Source: Sipunculus nudus (lineage: Eukaryota; Annelida; Sipuncula; Golfingiida; Sipunculidae). From it: a stretch of DNA of 64,000 nucleotides. The stretch is taken from NCBI GenBank assembly GCA_026874595.1, contig CM049307.1, positions 38,048,862-38,112,861 on the forward strand, read 5' to 3'. Of the stretch, positions 24,556 to 38,411 are shown in pieces. Positions within the stretch are counted from its first letter, which is position 1; each line of letters opens with the position of its first letter. The notes under the pieces were generated by a model, which saw only the letters and a list, made by a program, of their open reading frames with translations, made no database searches and was not told where the DNA came from. The translations under genes were made by a program, and so were the position numbers.

Positions 24556-26804
24556 CTGATTTCTTGAATATTTCTGATTACTTGAAACTATTTATTTAAT
24601 GTGCTTTGTCGCACCCTTCAGTATCTCAAAGCGTTGAAAACAACAATAAAATGTGCAAACATCAAGTTGTAGTAGATGGGTGGTTACCCAGGATCCACGT
24701 GTTGATCTTCATCTTTGCAAGCATTGCTGAGAAATGTTAAATATGAATTTTCAGATAAAAATTTACAGATTTATAAGTAAATGAGATTTTATTTATCCGT
24801 GACACACGTCAAATTTTTATCCAATGGGAAGTAACTGTTTGCGTTAACATAAAGGCAACTGTGGGTGCCACTAGTATTTGGTAACCAACAATATGACTGA
24901 TCAGTAATCACACCAACTTTCAGGATTGCTGAGATATATAAGTTTTAGTGTAATTGTTCACTGTCGATGGGCTTATAATGTCAATATGTCGAAAATGGGT
25001 GACTATCACTCCTCCAGACAAATGTTTGAATGAACTTTTCTCATGTATTACCTTTTCAGTTTAAAATATTTGTTTGATTAAACAGTGGGAAAACACATAA
25101 AGGTGGCATAATCAGTGTTGTGAAACTGCTGAAGTTATTCCTCTGAATAAAATAAGTTTCATGGCGATCAGTATGGCTATTATTACGAAATTTGAGCTTC
25201 CTTATGAAATGAATTAATAATGAAAATTAAAAAGTCCTTGACATGTTGGTCTTAATGAAATCTCAGTAGGAAGTGCCTGGATCTGAAGTCTAAATTTTCT
25301 CGGTTTAATGTTTTGAATTGTACCCGTGTAACGTCCCGACGACACGACAAAGGAAACAGCCATCGTTATTGTCAAGCATTTCTGAAAGTAAGCTCAGTAA
25401 TCAAAAGTCAAAGTAAAATAAAAATCTCACTCCCAGTCATATAGATTATTATAGCTCAAGTTTCAATGTGTTTTTAATCATATACGGTAATCATTCATTA
25501 TGCTACAAATATTTCATATTCAGTGGTAATTGGTATGTTCATTTAATCAAAATTTCACTAAAAGTATTTATCAAATTGCACCAATTAACTTTGATAAAAA
25601 TAAAACTTCCAGCTTTATACCCCCCCCCCCCCCCAGCTAGCTAGCGTAAATATGTCGCAAAATAAGAAATTGCGGGGCAAAAAAACTTTTTGACGAGATG
25701 AGAAATTCTTTTACAAATATGTCCTTTGGGAGGGATTTCAATGGCGTGAAATAAAGAGGTCATTTCAGATTTAGATCCCTCAGAACTGTGACCATCACCG
25801 AGGTCTAATGTATTATTGAGTGGACAATCAAAGTCTACTGATAAGACGGCTAATTCCTCAGAAATTAAGGGACTATTGCACTCAGCCTGCTCAATTTGGA
25901 ATATTTATCCCGTTTACAGGATATCTAATAAACTGTAAAATGGCAGGAAATGTTGTGGCTTAATTTTTCCGTAGGTGTTTATAAAGTTCAGGTGAGAAAC
26001 AAACTTTAGTACATGTATCATACAACAAGGCTCACGTCTTCAAAAATTTTATGAATGCAACCATCAAAATGGTGATACGATATATATTCTAGCAATGCAG
26101 GCTCTGTGCACATGTACTGTCCCACGAAAAACACAAGCACCAATTTTGAACAGCGGTCGAGTTGCTCCTTATTGTAGAACAATTAATTGTCACCGAGTAC
26201 ACTGACCAGCGGCCAGCATGGGACAGACCATTGGGTATTAGCAAACTGAAAGCTTTCAAGGATTAATAACTGCCACAGGTTAATGAGTCCAGTGCCGAGC
26301 TTGCCGTGTGTTTTCGCGCCCAAAACAAAGGCAGGTGGTACGCTGCCAATGACCACGGAGCCCCTGCTGTTTCCATAAACATAAATCGGAAATATCTTTG
26401 TAGCACACAAAAAAGTCCTAACTTACTGTAGCAGAATCCACAGGGTTAAGCAAGTCATTTTGAACGAGGCATTCATAGCGACATATGTATAGAGCGTGTA
26501 TAAAAAATAGGCCGTTACGATAGCAGGGTTTTAGGTTACATCGTTCCATACATGAAACTATAGGAAAACACATTCTTGGCCGTCTGTTACCTTTTACCTT
26601 AGTATAAAGCCTCAGTAGGCTTAAAAATATTTTATTGATATAGGTACCCTGCTGGTCAATAGGGTGGCGCCATATGTGGAGTTACTTGCACATATATCAA
26701 CAAGGAGGAAAATAGAAGTGTTAATTCTGTGTTCGCAAAATGTGAACAAAAGCCAGCAAATAAGAGTGAACTTGTTTAAAGTGGTGTAATCATTTAAATA
26801 TGCT

Positions 26805-27197
26805 TTCATTATATTCACGCAATGTGTTTTGTAAACTAATAAAGAAAAGAGGTGAATTTAATAGTAAACTTGAATATACATGCACCTTTATTAGTGTTAA
26901 TTCTATTGTTTATGACTTTTTATATAAATGTTAATTTTTGTTGCCGTAATGTAACGACACATGCCGCCGCATGGATCTCTTCCCTACTGCTTTATAATAT
27001 AATATTCACAATTTTTCCCTATAGCCTAAAATGACAAAGGTTAAATACCTTTGGACCAATTAATACAGATCTGTTAAATAAGGCACTGGGTAATGATGAC
27101 CACAAGTAGGCCTATTTCTATATTGCCCTGTCCTTTGATCTTTAGTGAGAGAGTACTCAATGGCCCAAGTTGTCTTGTTTTTCTTCCAGTCCCCCTC
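26805..27197 (+). repeat. Duplicated segment, copy 2, upstream of copy C
   Basis: This is the counterpart of 17205-17587. It ends about 200 bp before the copy C start codon, so it may hold copy C's upstream control region. Differences from copy 1 are scattered substitutions and short indels. Confidence 0.8.
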
Positions 27198-27398
27198 AAG
27201 TCTACCCGTACCTGCGCACCGTACCATATACAAATATACCGGTAACGACCTGGGGTGTCAAGGCCACGCGTACCTAGACACGCAATGCATCTTGGGAGTC
27301 ATATGATTAGAGTAAACACAGGCATGTGACTATTAGTCAGCGGATCTTTGAGACACATATACACCGGATCGGATCATTGCTGAATGCACTGTCTAATC

Positions 27399-30300
27399 AT
27401 GAAGACTGTAGCTGTATTGCTGGCACTTTTTGCCGTCTGCTGGGCCCAGGAAGCCCCCAAGCCCTGCTGTACCCCAGACCAATGGGAGGGTGACATGAGC
27501 GAGTTCTCTGGCTACACGGCGCGCCGCTACCACAGAAAGGGCCTGGTGTATGTGAGTGAATTTATACTTGAACCTCATATGGCCTATAGTCAGGTCTGAA
27601 GTGACGTAGTGGAGCAACAAAGTCGCCAGGCTCCCGGCCGTGGCTAAATATAATAAAAATTAGCCGCAATGGAATAAAGGGGTGAAAGCTGTAGGCCTAA
27701 CCAGTATGTGAAATAGGTGTACATACATCTTTTTGTCATAATGTCTATTTGTTTATTAATTATTTTAATTATTGTTTTTAAATTGAGCAAAAGTTAATCT
27801 TTCGGGCATTCAGGCACGAATGTGGAATAACTCGCGCACCTCTCTGAAGCACGACAATTGTTTGAACAGAAAAACCATTTTCTGCCTTAATTTTGTCACT
27901 TATTTTCAACTGCATCTCACTTTTTCATAATATTTAATCTAATCACCATACTGTCCGTCCGCATACGCAAACAGCTAAAGTCAAAACTGTTCGTGAGTGA
28001 TTATACATTCGCTCAGGGATTAAACTCCAGGCAGGTAATTTCAGTAAGAAATGTCATTTTTGCAGAAGAAATCTCAAAGACTAATTTAAGTCGTAACATG
28101 TCCATTTCCCGCCTATAGTACGCTAAAGAAGGAGGCAGCATATGTGTACTATACGTCACATATGGAATTTAGTCAGCCGAATCAGGATTCAGGGCCAACA
28201 AACACGCAACAATATATTAATTGAAACGAATATTTTATGCATATCATATAGTGAGAATGGTCATCCATGTTGCCTTACTGGAGGCGATAAAGTTATGTAG
28301 TGAGCCACCATGCAATCCAATGTACCTATCCATGCAACCTTTCTATATTGTCATACACTCCTCTCGCTCTACTTTAGTAGTGAAGCTTTCGAACTAGAGT
28401 GAACGCAGAAAGCGGGTCTCCTTTATAATTTAACTGGTGTATTGCCCATGACGTCTTCCCACCTCTGGTGTGAAGCTGACCATTTACAATTTACATGACC
28501 TGCTCGTACCCAAGTACATTTTATTTCCCTAGACCATTTGAAAGAGGCTCTCACGTGTAGGGTGGCGTGACACAGTTCTAGGACTAATATCCATTGTACT
28601 GGCTGCACGAGGCCTTATTTACAAAATGTTCCCGTGGAGCGAGACCTTGAAACGGAACGCTGTTCATAACATCAACGGCCATTGGAACGACACAACCGTA
28701 CCCTTTGCCTGTACTGTATAATAAAGTTAATCAAAAATGACAAGGGCAAATAAAAATGCATGGATGTCATGGCTACGCTACAGAGCCCAACTTTTGCCTG
28801 AAATAATGTTAGGGGAAAGTGATAATCGCCATAATATTAGGCCGAGAATTACGCATAGGTGGACCGCCTATGATACCACCTGTGCATGCAGGGAGATCGC
28901 GGTAAAAAGGGCATCCTTCGTTTGTTTGTCCGGAGTTCAGTTATGTAATAGTAACAAAATTTGGAATGCCGATTAACCTGATGGTACTTTAAATATTTGT
29001 TGTCTTTAACGAATATTCACGAAAATTGGGAATAAACCTGTGAAAAAAACACACCGATATTGGTAAAGTTACCTGAACGTAAGTAATTACCTTTCATATT
29101 AGCTGTTGGATGAAATTCTGACAAGGGTCATATACAAACACTGAACATTCACATTCCGGTGGGACGAGAGTGACAAAAAATATCGTGGTATAACGAACAC
29201 TGTATCAGTATAAATAAAATGTTTCCTCTTTAACAGGTCGGTGCCAAACTCTCGTATGACGGGAAAGCCAAGAAAGTAGCATCTACAGCCGTCGTAAATG
29301 GCCGTCCCCCTGTCAAGATCATCTTGGATTTCTCTTCCGTAAGTAAAGTGGTTTATTAAATAGCACTGCTATATATGACTTATTCATTGCTAAAAACATC
29401 ATTGTTTGTTTGTTCCTTCAAGTGACTGAAATATAAGGGCAGCAACTTCGCACAAGTAAATTGAATGTATTGAAGCATGTACATCGTCACATAACACGTC
29501 GCTAAAGTTTTGTAGAAAATGTTAGCCGGTGTGCGCGCGAGCGAGAGAGAGGGAATTTAAAGAAAGAAAGAAAGGATATGGGGGAAGCGTGGTAGGGATT
29601 TGAGGGAGACGAGGAGGAAGGATTTAAGGAAGGAAGGAAGGAAGGAGATGTTCCTTCTCTACAGGAAATTGCACTTAATGAAACGACCCACTTTCAGTCA
29701 TGGTAAGGCCAAAAAATAAAAGGTATGGTTCTCAGGCACCGTCAATTTTAACCCCCCGCATCAACAACTTTTATTTTGATCTTTATCTTTCAAGAAGATA
29801 AATAATACAATTTATGTAGTGCTTTTACCTATTTAGCAAAAAATTTGTTATTTTCATGCTATTCCCCGAGCATATGACATTTTTATCGGAACACTCAAAC
29901 AAGGTCAAAAATAAAATACCACCCGCCCGCACTGATTTCTGAAAAACCATACCTTATTTTTTTGGCCTAATGTAATTTTTTTTATCTGACTTGATCTGAT
30001 CTGAGGTTGTCTTGTCTGTTTGTCCCAATAAACCCGCAGAAACGTGCCAAGTGGACCAGTTTGATATTCCCGCCAGTCAGATGCCCTAACTTATAGAATG
30101 CACACCAATTTGGCCCTTCCATTTGCACACAATTGCATTCCCGACAGCATCACATCACAGGTCTGCCGCACAACATCACACCGCTCTCCAATCCGCCATT
30201 GCTGACTTTCACCTTGGCCCATTACCACAAAGACATAAATAATTGGTTCCGTATCGACCAGAAGACATAATCCCTCTCGGTCACCATTTTCTGGTGAAAA

Positions 30301-32861
30301 GACTAAAACTAATTGAAGGGAACCACTTGAAATTGATAAATATATTAGTGATAACCCTGCCATAGTGATTGTTTAGACAATGAAGGAATCTTTTTGACTG
30401 TGTTCAAAATAAACCTTGTTAAAGACACAGGGGTTTTAACTCTGCCCCTTCTTTTCCTTTTACAAACCCCTCAAATATCTTAACTTTTAACAAGGTTTTC
30501 AGTTTAGTGGACTTTAATTCTGGCCCGGCTGTATCTATCTTACGTGTTTTCGTCATAAATCGAAGCTATAACACCCAGAAAAAGTTCTTAATTTGACATC
30601 CAGACAGGTCTTCTGGAAATCTCTTGAGGAAACTTGAAATAAGATCACAGAAACTTATATTTTACGAATGTGAAACCCACAATTCCAGGCACCTTGTTTG
30701 TTTTTAGAGCTACAATATTTTTTTTATTAACAGAACTGCAAACCATAGCTTGTAAAACAGTTATCACTACCCAAACTGACCGTTGACCTGAGAATCATTG
30801 AATTAACATATCCGCTTTATTTTATCATGTCATGGTAATTTTTGGTGTATCTCGGGTCTGATATCCTTAGCTGGTATGATATTGTTCAAAGCGTGACATG
30901 TTCTGCCTGTTCATCAGCTAAGCTCCATGGCCAGTAGGTCACTTGATTCTTTCCTTTTCAGAGCAAGATGTACCTCATCAAGGGTGGCAACTGCACAGTC
31001 CACAAGACAAAGAGGGCCTTCAGACCAGCCTGTGTTCCCAGTGAGTGTTGTCTACCTCACATGTCATACACTATATTTAAGCAAAGTTCAGGCCCAAAGA
31101 TCCAAGATCTGTAACAAATGTGTGAAATACTGATGTATTTAACAAAATAGCCAGGAATAAAGTCCGTGTGAGTTAAACATGCAAGGGGAAGATATGGATA
31201 ATATAAACATAATCATGTCATTTGATCATATTCAACTATTCAACACTGAACAGTCTGGGGGTAAAATGCTCCGCTCTCTCCGCTGGCGACCCGGGTTTGA
31301 TCCCTCCATGAGAGTGGGTTGTGGTTTCCCGTCCAAGGCCGATGGTTTACTCCGGGTTCTCAGGTTTCCTCCACCCCTACAGATTACCTTACACCTTAAT
31401 CTGAGCCATGGAGTGTTACGATTAGTTATGATAACTATATTTGTACAATCCATGTAAAACTAAATCATTTTATATATAAATATATAACTTAAACGCAGCC
31501 AAAGGTAATAAAGCGTTTCTTATATACATTGCAAGATTCTCATTATCTACAAGTTTTCGTATCTCCTTTCAGAGACTGCAAAGTTCGGCGCGTCCTTCTT
31601 CCAGGGCGCAGGCGCAGCCAAGATAAACGAGAACGCATGGATGATTGAACACAGAGGAATCCATGCTGTAGCCTCTGTGACAAAAGCAGGATGTATTCCC
31701 GTCGGCGAAATTGCCTATGGAGACATGCGCGGAGGTAAGGCACCGTTCATGAGAAATGATTATCAATGGAATCAATATGAGTTAAAATTTTACTCCAAAG
31801 GATTATGTTGCATACACTGGACGACTGTTGAAACAAATGGAGGTGGAACAGCATTGTGTTCAGCTTTAATTATTGATCACGCCCTTATAATATTTCATTT
31901 ATTTATCCTTTATTTATAATTCATCTTTATTATTTATCCCAAACACCTAATAAAAACGTCAGTTGTAAGCATGCAGACTCGTTGCCCATCTTTTCATGGG
32001 TAATTAAAATAGCCCTGAATTATAGTACTTAAGTAATATTTAATGAAAAATGTACATTTCACACAAGTGTCGCAGACTATTTCGTACGACAATGAAAAAC
32101 TTTTATCAAATTACCATTTGCTATTCATTCGATGAAATATTAACTTGGTGCATATGCCTAAAAGTATCCTCATAGAATGGAAGGTGAATAATAAAGGCAT
32201 ACAGTAAAATAAATGAAATAATACAATTTCTTAAATAATGATTTAAATATGATATATTTTTCAGTGAATTTTTTGACCTCGATTGGATTCGCCAACATCA
32301 CTCCTGGAATCAAGGACCCGAACGTGTTCAAGCCACCAGCATCCTGCAAGGGAGTAGAGGAAGAGGGACATGTAAGTGGAAGATTAAAAGATTTTCTGGT
32401 TATATTTTAATGAATCATCCGCACGGTGACATGGTAATGTGGGATATTCAGCAGTTATTATGATCATATTCGTGTGTCAATGAGAGTGAAGCATGGAAAG
32501 CGGAAATGGCGGCTCACCGGAAATTCTGTTAGCAAGTATTAATTTTCAAACCTGGAGCCTTTCAGTTGATAACGTTTTTAGTCAAATTTGTACTTTCAAA
32601 GCCGTCATAAAAATCCCTCAAAATGAAAGAAACTTAACAAAGTTCAAATTTTGAATGGTAAACTATGTATGTTACCAGATAATATTTTAAATTCAATTGC
32701 ACCACTAGCTTAATCTGTGAACGGCACTAGGCCAATATCTGCAATAATAAGCGCTAACTAAAACTTATAAATCTGATACGACTTTTACGATTTTGTTATT
32801 TCAGTACTTCGGAGAGGAATACCCGATCCTGGAGTACCTCCGGTTGAAACACACTGAGTAA
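27399..32861 (+). CDS. EPDR: Ependymin-related protein, copy C (complete, six exons)
   Basis: Exons are 27399-27551, 29237-29338, 30962-31040, 31573-31734, 32265-32371 and 32805-32861, all with GT donors and AG acceptors. They give 219 residues, with exon lengths and phases identical to copy B. The start is the first ATG of a clear signal peptide (MKTVAVLLALFAVCWA, cleavage likely after residue 16). Mature cysteines are at 23, 24, 96, 109, 152 and 193. Sequons are NCT at 95 and NIT at 176. Family blocks include KPCC, GAKLSYDGKAKK, FRPACVP, AGCIPVGEI, DPNVFKPPASCKG and LEYLR. The protein is secreted by inference; ependymin-family proteins bind hydrophobic ligands and often calcium, but no specific role can be read here. 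ATTAAA at about 33074 is a likely polyadenylation signal. Intron 2 hosts a Harbinger-type MITE and intron 3 a SINE. Confidence 0.92.
27552..29236 (+). other. Copy C intron 1
   Basis: A phase 0 intron with donor GTGAGT. Near its 3' end (29191-29209) it contains TAACGAACACTGTATCAGT once. This is the unit that is tandemly expanded at the same place in pseudogene copy D. No transposon was recognised. Confidence 0.6.
29534..29650. repeat. Purine-rich simple repeat
   Basis: Runs of GA, GAAA and GGAA units within copy C intron 2. Confidence 0.8.
29707..29967. mobile_element. PIF/Harbinger-like MITE (261 bp)
   Basis: Both ends begin GGCCAAAAAA(A)TAA followed by AAGGTATGGTT as inverted repeats. TAA flanks both sides (29704-29706 and 29968-29970), the TWA target typical of PIF/Harbinger. 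Its left ~105 and right ~200 bases match the two ends of the 6-kb element at 51386-57436. It has no coding capacity and lies in copy C intron 2. Confidence 0.8.
31249..31400 (+). mobile_element. tRNA-derived SINE in copy C intron 3
   Basis: The head has an A-box-like TCTGGGGGTAAAATGCT and a B-box GGGTTTGATCC. The body then runs GTGGTTTCCCGTCCAAGG, TTTACTCCGGGTTCTC and TTTCCTCCACC, a body known from invertebrate SINEs. The same body is reversed at 12440-12545. Confidence 0.65.
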
Positions 32862-35441
32862 GAGGAGACCGTACACTGTAGTGTGCCCGTGACTCATTGT
32901 ACATGTCTGCTGTCCATTTACAAGCACGTTTTACAGGACACTTGGGCTCCATGCACCATACCTCATTATCTATCAGTATGTTGACTCCCAATGCAAAGGC
33001 GTCAACCAGCTCCAAAGCGTACATATCTCTGGAATGAACCAATGTTCTGAGGCAATACTCGTGGCACTTCAACATTAAAGAATCTTATTTGATATTAATT
33101 ATATATTTATTCTTTTTTAATTGTCATTAGTTTTTTTGTTAATTTCTTTATTGAAATGATCTGGTTTATTTGGGAATTATTTGATCTGAAAAAAGTTCAT
33201 TTCTGGAAAGTACATGTATATCGTAATCTTGTACCATTCCAAAAAATGTTGACTAAGATTGTTGTACTTAATAGTTGAATGATAGTTCTGTTAAATAAAA
33301 TCCGGCTTCTCCAATAATGCGTGTTTGTTTTTTAGGAACATATTAAAAAAAAACACAAACGCAGTTTTGGATTCCATCCCAAAAGTCCGAAAATTTAATT
33401 CCCACGGACGTTAAAGAATATAAAATGAAACTCGTTTAGATTTGCTTGCCGGGATATTATTTATCGGCTTCCTGTCATTAACGTTTAATCTAGGAAGGCT
33501 GAAAATTATAAAAAAAGGTGTTTTCTTTGCAATAGGATATATTTTCTTTTCCTTTCATTAGAATAAATCTGTACATTTGACTAAATTTACTAAATAAGTC
33601 ATCAGGCAAAGAAAAAACGTACTAGTTTCATTATTCAGCATGCGGACAGCTATATATAGAAGGGTAGTTCCCGGGAGGGGGGGGGGGGGGCTTCCAAGAA
33701 AACTGATTGTTGGTAAATCAGAAGGCTGTAGATGCCACCTCCCAACTTTAATGGTTATAACATAATGGCAAATAACAGATTTAAAAAAAAAATGATGCAT
33801 GGGTGACGATGCTCAGCTGATCAACATACAGGACCTTGGGGGGGGGGGGGGGCATACGGAATTTTACATATGCCTGGTTTAAGCAATTTACATGATGGCC
33901 CATCAGAGGGAAGCTGGCCATACCATGGAGAAAGCATTTAGGTCAATATGAGGAGCAAAAGTCAAGGAACATTTCATGACAGCCCGTTTAGGAATTACTG
34001 GTTATTTAGTGCTTTTGTATGAATTTATACAATAAACCAATTGTATTTAAACTTCATTACTATATTGAAAGGCTCTTTGACCCAGTTTTCTTGATACCCC
34101 ACGGAATTAATGGTTATTTATATGATTACTTATTACTATAGATTACAGGAATTTATTTCAATTACATGGACAAAGGCAAATCTATGACTGCTTTGAAAAC
34201 ACACTTTTACATGGCTTTCATTCTCATAATAAGCATACAATAAGCAAGTATAAGGACCATACAACGAACCAGATCTAAATGACTGATATTACTCCCACCA
34301 TCAAGACTACAGTTTTGTTGAAAGGAAAAATAATATAAGTGGTATCAGCAGTCTAAAACTATGTCTAAAACTATAAATCCCCCCCCCCCCCCCTTCTATA
34401 TCTAAAACTATATAAATGCATCAATTTCCTGTGCAAAATAGTTCGTCCTCCTCCCTCAGTCCTTGCTTCACCCTTTGTATTCAATCAGCATACCACATCT
34501 AAGAGCAAAACATCACCGACGTGATTGTTGTACTTTCCGGTCTAAGATGTACATATAAGGGCCTATTATATTCCGAATGTTATCTGACGCCTATTACATA
34601 AATGTGATTCTTTGGACCTTTTATAAGAAAGTCTAAAAGCACCGATCCAATGGTGCGCAGGCAAATTTTTATGTATGTGTGTCGGGGAGGGGGCTTCGGT
34701 CTTAATTCAATCACGTCCAACAAAGAGATCTGGCGGCAAATCAGACGAACCAGTTTTGTAATGACAAAAAAGAAATCATTGCGTCATATATTCTCACCAT
34801 ATACAGCTGTTGAACTTTCAACTTGGCACATATACAATCACCTACCTTCGGCTTCTGTTTGTCAACGTGGACACACGTATCGAGTTTATTAACAGCTTGT
34901 AGATAATGAAGACCATACCCCCTTCACTGGGCGGTAAAAGAAGCTTCCATAGTAGGACTTACCTACAAGTTACATAAAGTGAGCCAGAAATCACATACAT
35001 TCTATAAATAAGGCGAGTAAAAATAAGGCAAGCTTTAAATTCTGTGAAAAAATTCGGGGCGCTTCCAGTCTACTCGCAACAATAAAGCTGGTCACGATAA
35101 ACGTGCATAGCATATTTCCTGGCAATCTTATTACTAGTAAGTATTGTATATTGAGATATTGGAGCTTTTGTATAAAAGGTTATTTTTACGAAGACAAATA
35201 AATGAGGGGAAAATCCTGGGCAAACTATCCGCTTTTATGTGCACCCCGTAACATTTTATACTATGGACAAATCACAATGAAAAATAACAATTTGCATGAA
35301 GCACCAACTACGTTCAAGTTTTCATGGTGATAGTCTTAAAAGTGTAAGTGATATAATTATTAATATATTTGTATAATGAACGAACACAAAATACTTTTCA
35401 GTGTTCTAGAGCATCTTACTTTCTGGGTATATACTTAAAAC

Positions 35442-35442
<1 letters not shown>

Positions 35443-35515
<73 letters not shown>
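35443..35515. repeat. (TA)n microsatellite
   Basis: About 73 bases of uninterrupted alternating TA. Confidence 0.92.
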
Positions 35516-37435
35516 TAAAAACTCGCAGAATCTAGGTCACTAGCTGCTATCTATCTTCAAGTGTAGAAGTCTCTAAGTCAAACGGCACCGATTTCGTGCG
35601 GTCGGATGGACAGACGACGGACACTCGTATGGCAGTATACCATACGTCGGAAAAAAAGAATGAACGCTTATCTCAGCTAGATGTCTTTCAGACAGACTAA
35701 ACATCGTCCATCGATATAAGATTTAAATAAAGGTGTAGCTAGGGGTTAAACGGAATGCAAACAAGTCGCTTTTTATGTATTCATGATTAAATCATGTCAC
35801 GACTCGCCTGAAGCCCCCCCCCTCCCCCCTACACACACACACAAGATCCGCTCTTAAAAGTCGGGGTATACTATAGTTTCGTGACGGTCCCCCAGCCGCC
35901 GCAGATAAATCTTGTCTGCTTGATAACTCACGGATCTTTACCAAACTTGAAATGTGCACAGTTATGGGTGAGAAGACGAAGCCTCTCTAAAATGGGGTCA
36001 TGACCTTTAGTAGGAGAGTGACCTTGACCTTGAATAAGTCCATATTTTGGGGGAAATCAAACAATTCTTAAATATCTTAAGAAACCTTGCATGGATTGAT
36101 CCTAAAATCAAGTTGACCGAAGATCTTTGATAGCGTTGTCATATACCGGAAACTGGTGGTGCCACCTATTATCCTTTTCTTGTTTTCGCGCCTTAAATTA
36201 CCTCTAACGTTGCCACTTGACAGTTCTGTGAGCATTACAAGTCAAAAACTAATGGACAGATTTCTTTTATTTTATGCATATACATAGATGTGGGTTATAG
36301 GATGAGGTGTATTAAATTTTTTTTATTTCATGTTTGTTTTAATCATATTTTTGCTCAATGCTATAAAATTTTATGTATACTGGTTAATTGGCAGTCCACT
36401 CAAATGTATAAGAATATACAAAGGAATTCTTCAGTTTTAACGCCTTACTCAAACGCTTTTTTCCGTAATTTATAATCGAAACATATTTTGAGGTACCATA
36501 TTTAACACGAATAATCCCATGGAAAGTCGGAGGATTTTGAGTCACACACGATAGTTTACTATTCTGGTCCCTGTCAGAGGATATGTGTGATCAAATTTCA
36601 GATCTTTTAGCGATCAACCAGGTATACATCACGCATTATTCAAGGACACATTAGAAAGTTGTCGCCAAATTCTTTTCATGTTTTGGTATGTATATGGGAA
36701 TATGTCAACAGCAGAAATTACAAGAACACATCTAGTTAGAATGCTGAATACAGAATTGAACCACTGCATGTTACCTCATTCCTCAAAGATCAATAAACTT
36801 TTTTTAAATACTCTGTATATACCCTGTGAACCCCAACCCCCTTTAGTGCTCTGAGTGACAAAAAAGAAAATTGAACTCGCTTCGTATCAACAGTATAGTA
36901 TGATGACAGGCTCATCGGTGCAAGAGGAAAACACACTTATGTGTACATGTGCTTGCTGTCACACGTGATTGATTATTGAGCAAGACACTGAGGTCAATGT
37001 TTACAGCATACTCAGTTTGCTTGATTGTAAGATGAAGGGTTCTTTTAGGGGTTATTCCAACCGATATCATCAATAAACTTAATTAAAACAGAGGCCATTA
37101 TGCCAGATTAATTATGACACATCCGTTTCCACTGAAAAAAGTGTCTTTCTACCTCTGCTTATATGTTGTCGTGTTATGGATATATAATTCTGAACTTTTT
37201 ATGTATTGCTGTTTCCATTATCCAAAACACGAAGTCATAGAAAAAAGGAGTTTCATTTTATGTAATAAGCTCTTAAAGATTCATGTTGTGTTCAGATGTT
37301 ACTAATGCTATTGTTTTGCATGGGAATACAGCATTTCAGGATCACATAGGATTTATATGCTCTTAATTTTACTGAAACTGTTGCATGATATTCAGATGTC
37401 TGTACCATGCCTCTGGGGAACTAGTTTTGCCGCCG

Positions 37436-38411
37436 TCGTTTGATCAGTAGGAAGATTTAGACGAGAACAATCATGTGCAGATATTATGCGACATAGGGGT
37501 TGTAAATATAAAGTGAACAATATAGGTCCTAACACGGATCCCTGAGGAACCCCGTACAACAAAGTACATGGGTTTGATTGACGGATCTAAGCCCCTTCTA
37601 AGGATTATTGAAAGTGAGTCCGTAAGCATTTGGGCTGCACTGTTCCTTTTAAAAATTAAGTGAAGCATCTAAGTGTTAATATTGATCGTAATCTTTCAAT
37701 GCATGATATCATTATATTAGTAGTACATATGTCGTGCGGTCTTTCTCGAGCTCCGCCGTACATTTTCCATCCGGCGTTTCCTCTCCTTTAATGTGTGCTG
37801 TCGGCTCATTTGCGCCACAGTAATTTCTCGCCTGGATTACTGTATTTTCATTACTTGCTGGGTTACCGGCAGATCAAGTCTCGCGGCTACAGATGGTCAA
37901 GAATAATGCTACGCGTCTCATTCTTAAGAAGCGCAAGACTGACCACGTCACGCCGCTGCTCAAACAGCTCCATTGGTTTCCCGTCAAATACCCCATACAA
38001 TACAAAATTGCTGTTTTTGTTTACCGCCATTTTAATGACTCACTTCCATCATATCTGAAAAAAATAATAACCTATCGGCCTCTCCATACGCTGCGCTCGG
38101 CCGACGGAAATCTTAAAGTACCAACGTGTGATATGAAAGTCGGTGAACGTTGCTTCCGTTTCATAGCAACAACAGTTTGGAATTCCCTTCCCATTACACT
38201 TAGTTTTGCGGATACTATGTTTTTGACCGGGTTCCGCCGCCGCCGCCGCGTTCGTTTCCGGAGAACTCCTCTGAGACTACTGGACGGATTTTTCCGAAAC
38301 TTACACACCAATTATCGGGTCCCATGTGAACTGGTGCCTAACCAATTGGCCTTCACCTCTGACCTTTCCTCTCTGCCCAGCGTCCATTTGTACGTCTGTT
38401 TCCACACATAA
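37436..38411. mobile_element. LINE fragment with inverted 5' part
   Basis: The - strand at about 37436-37575 encodes YGVPQGSVLGPILFTLY, a reverse transcriptase core motif. The + strand from about 37670 encodes the later part of the same kind of protein: VNIDRNLSMHD, then LICATVISRLDYC, then NNATRLILKKRKTDHVTPLL and KQLHWFPVKYPIQYKIA, then WNSLP. So the upstream segment is flipped relative to the downstream one, with the YADD region missing at the junction. This is the pattern left by twin priming. Frames are broken. Confidence 0.75.

Larger units (their letters stand above)
21716..26804. other. Gene-free region upstream of the copy C promoter segment
   Basis: The region contains two poly-C tracts (near 21896 and 21944), a short TIR element (22252-22466), SINE-related sequence near 23600-23770 and 24400-24555, and a poly-C tract near 25621. 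The remainder is AT-rich and unremarkable. Small frames such as 23881-24072 and 24264-24599 carry no family signal. No EPDR exon was found here. Confidence 0.55.

Noticed and set aside
38072..38311. Arginine-rich - strand frame
   Set aside because: It is antisense to the LINE fragment, which carries the recognisable protein on the + strand.
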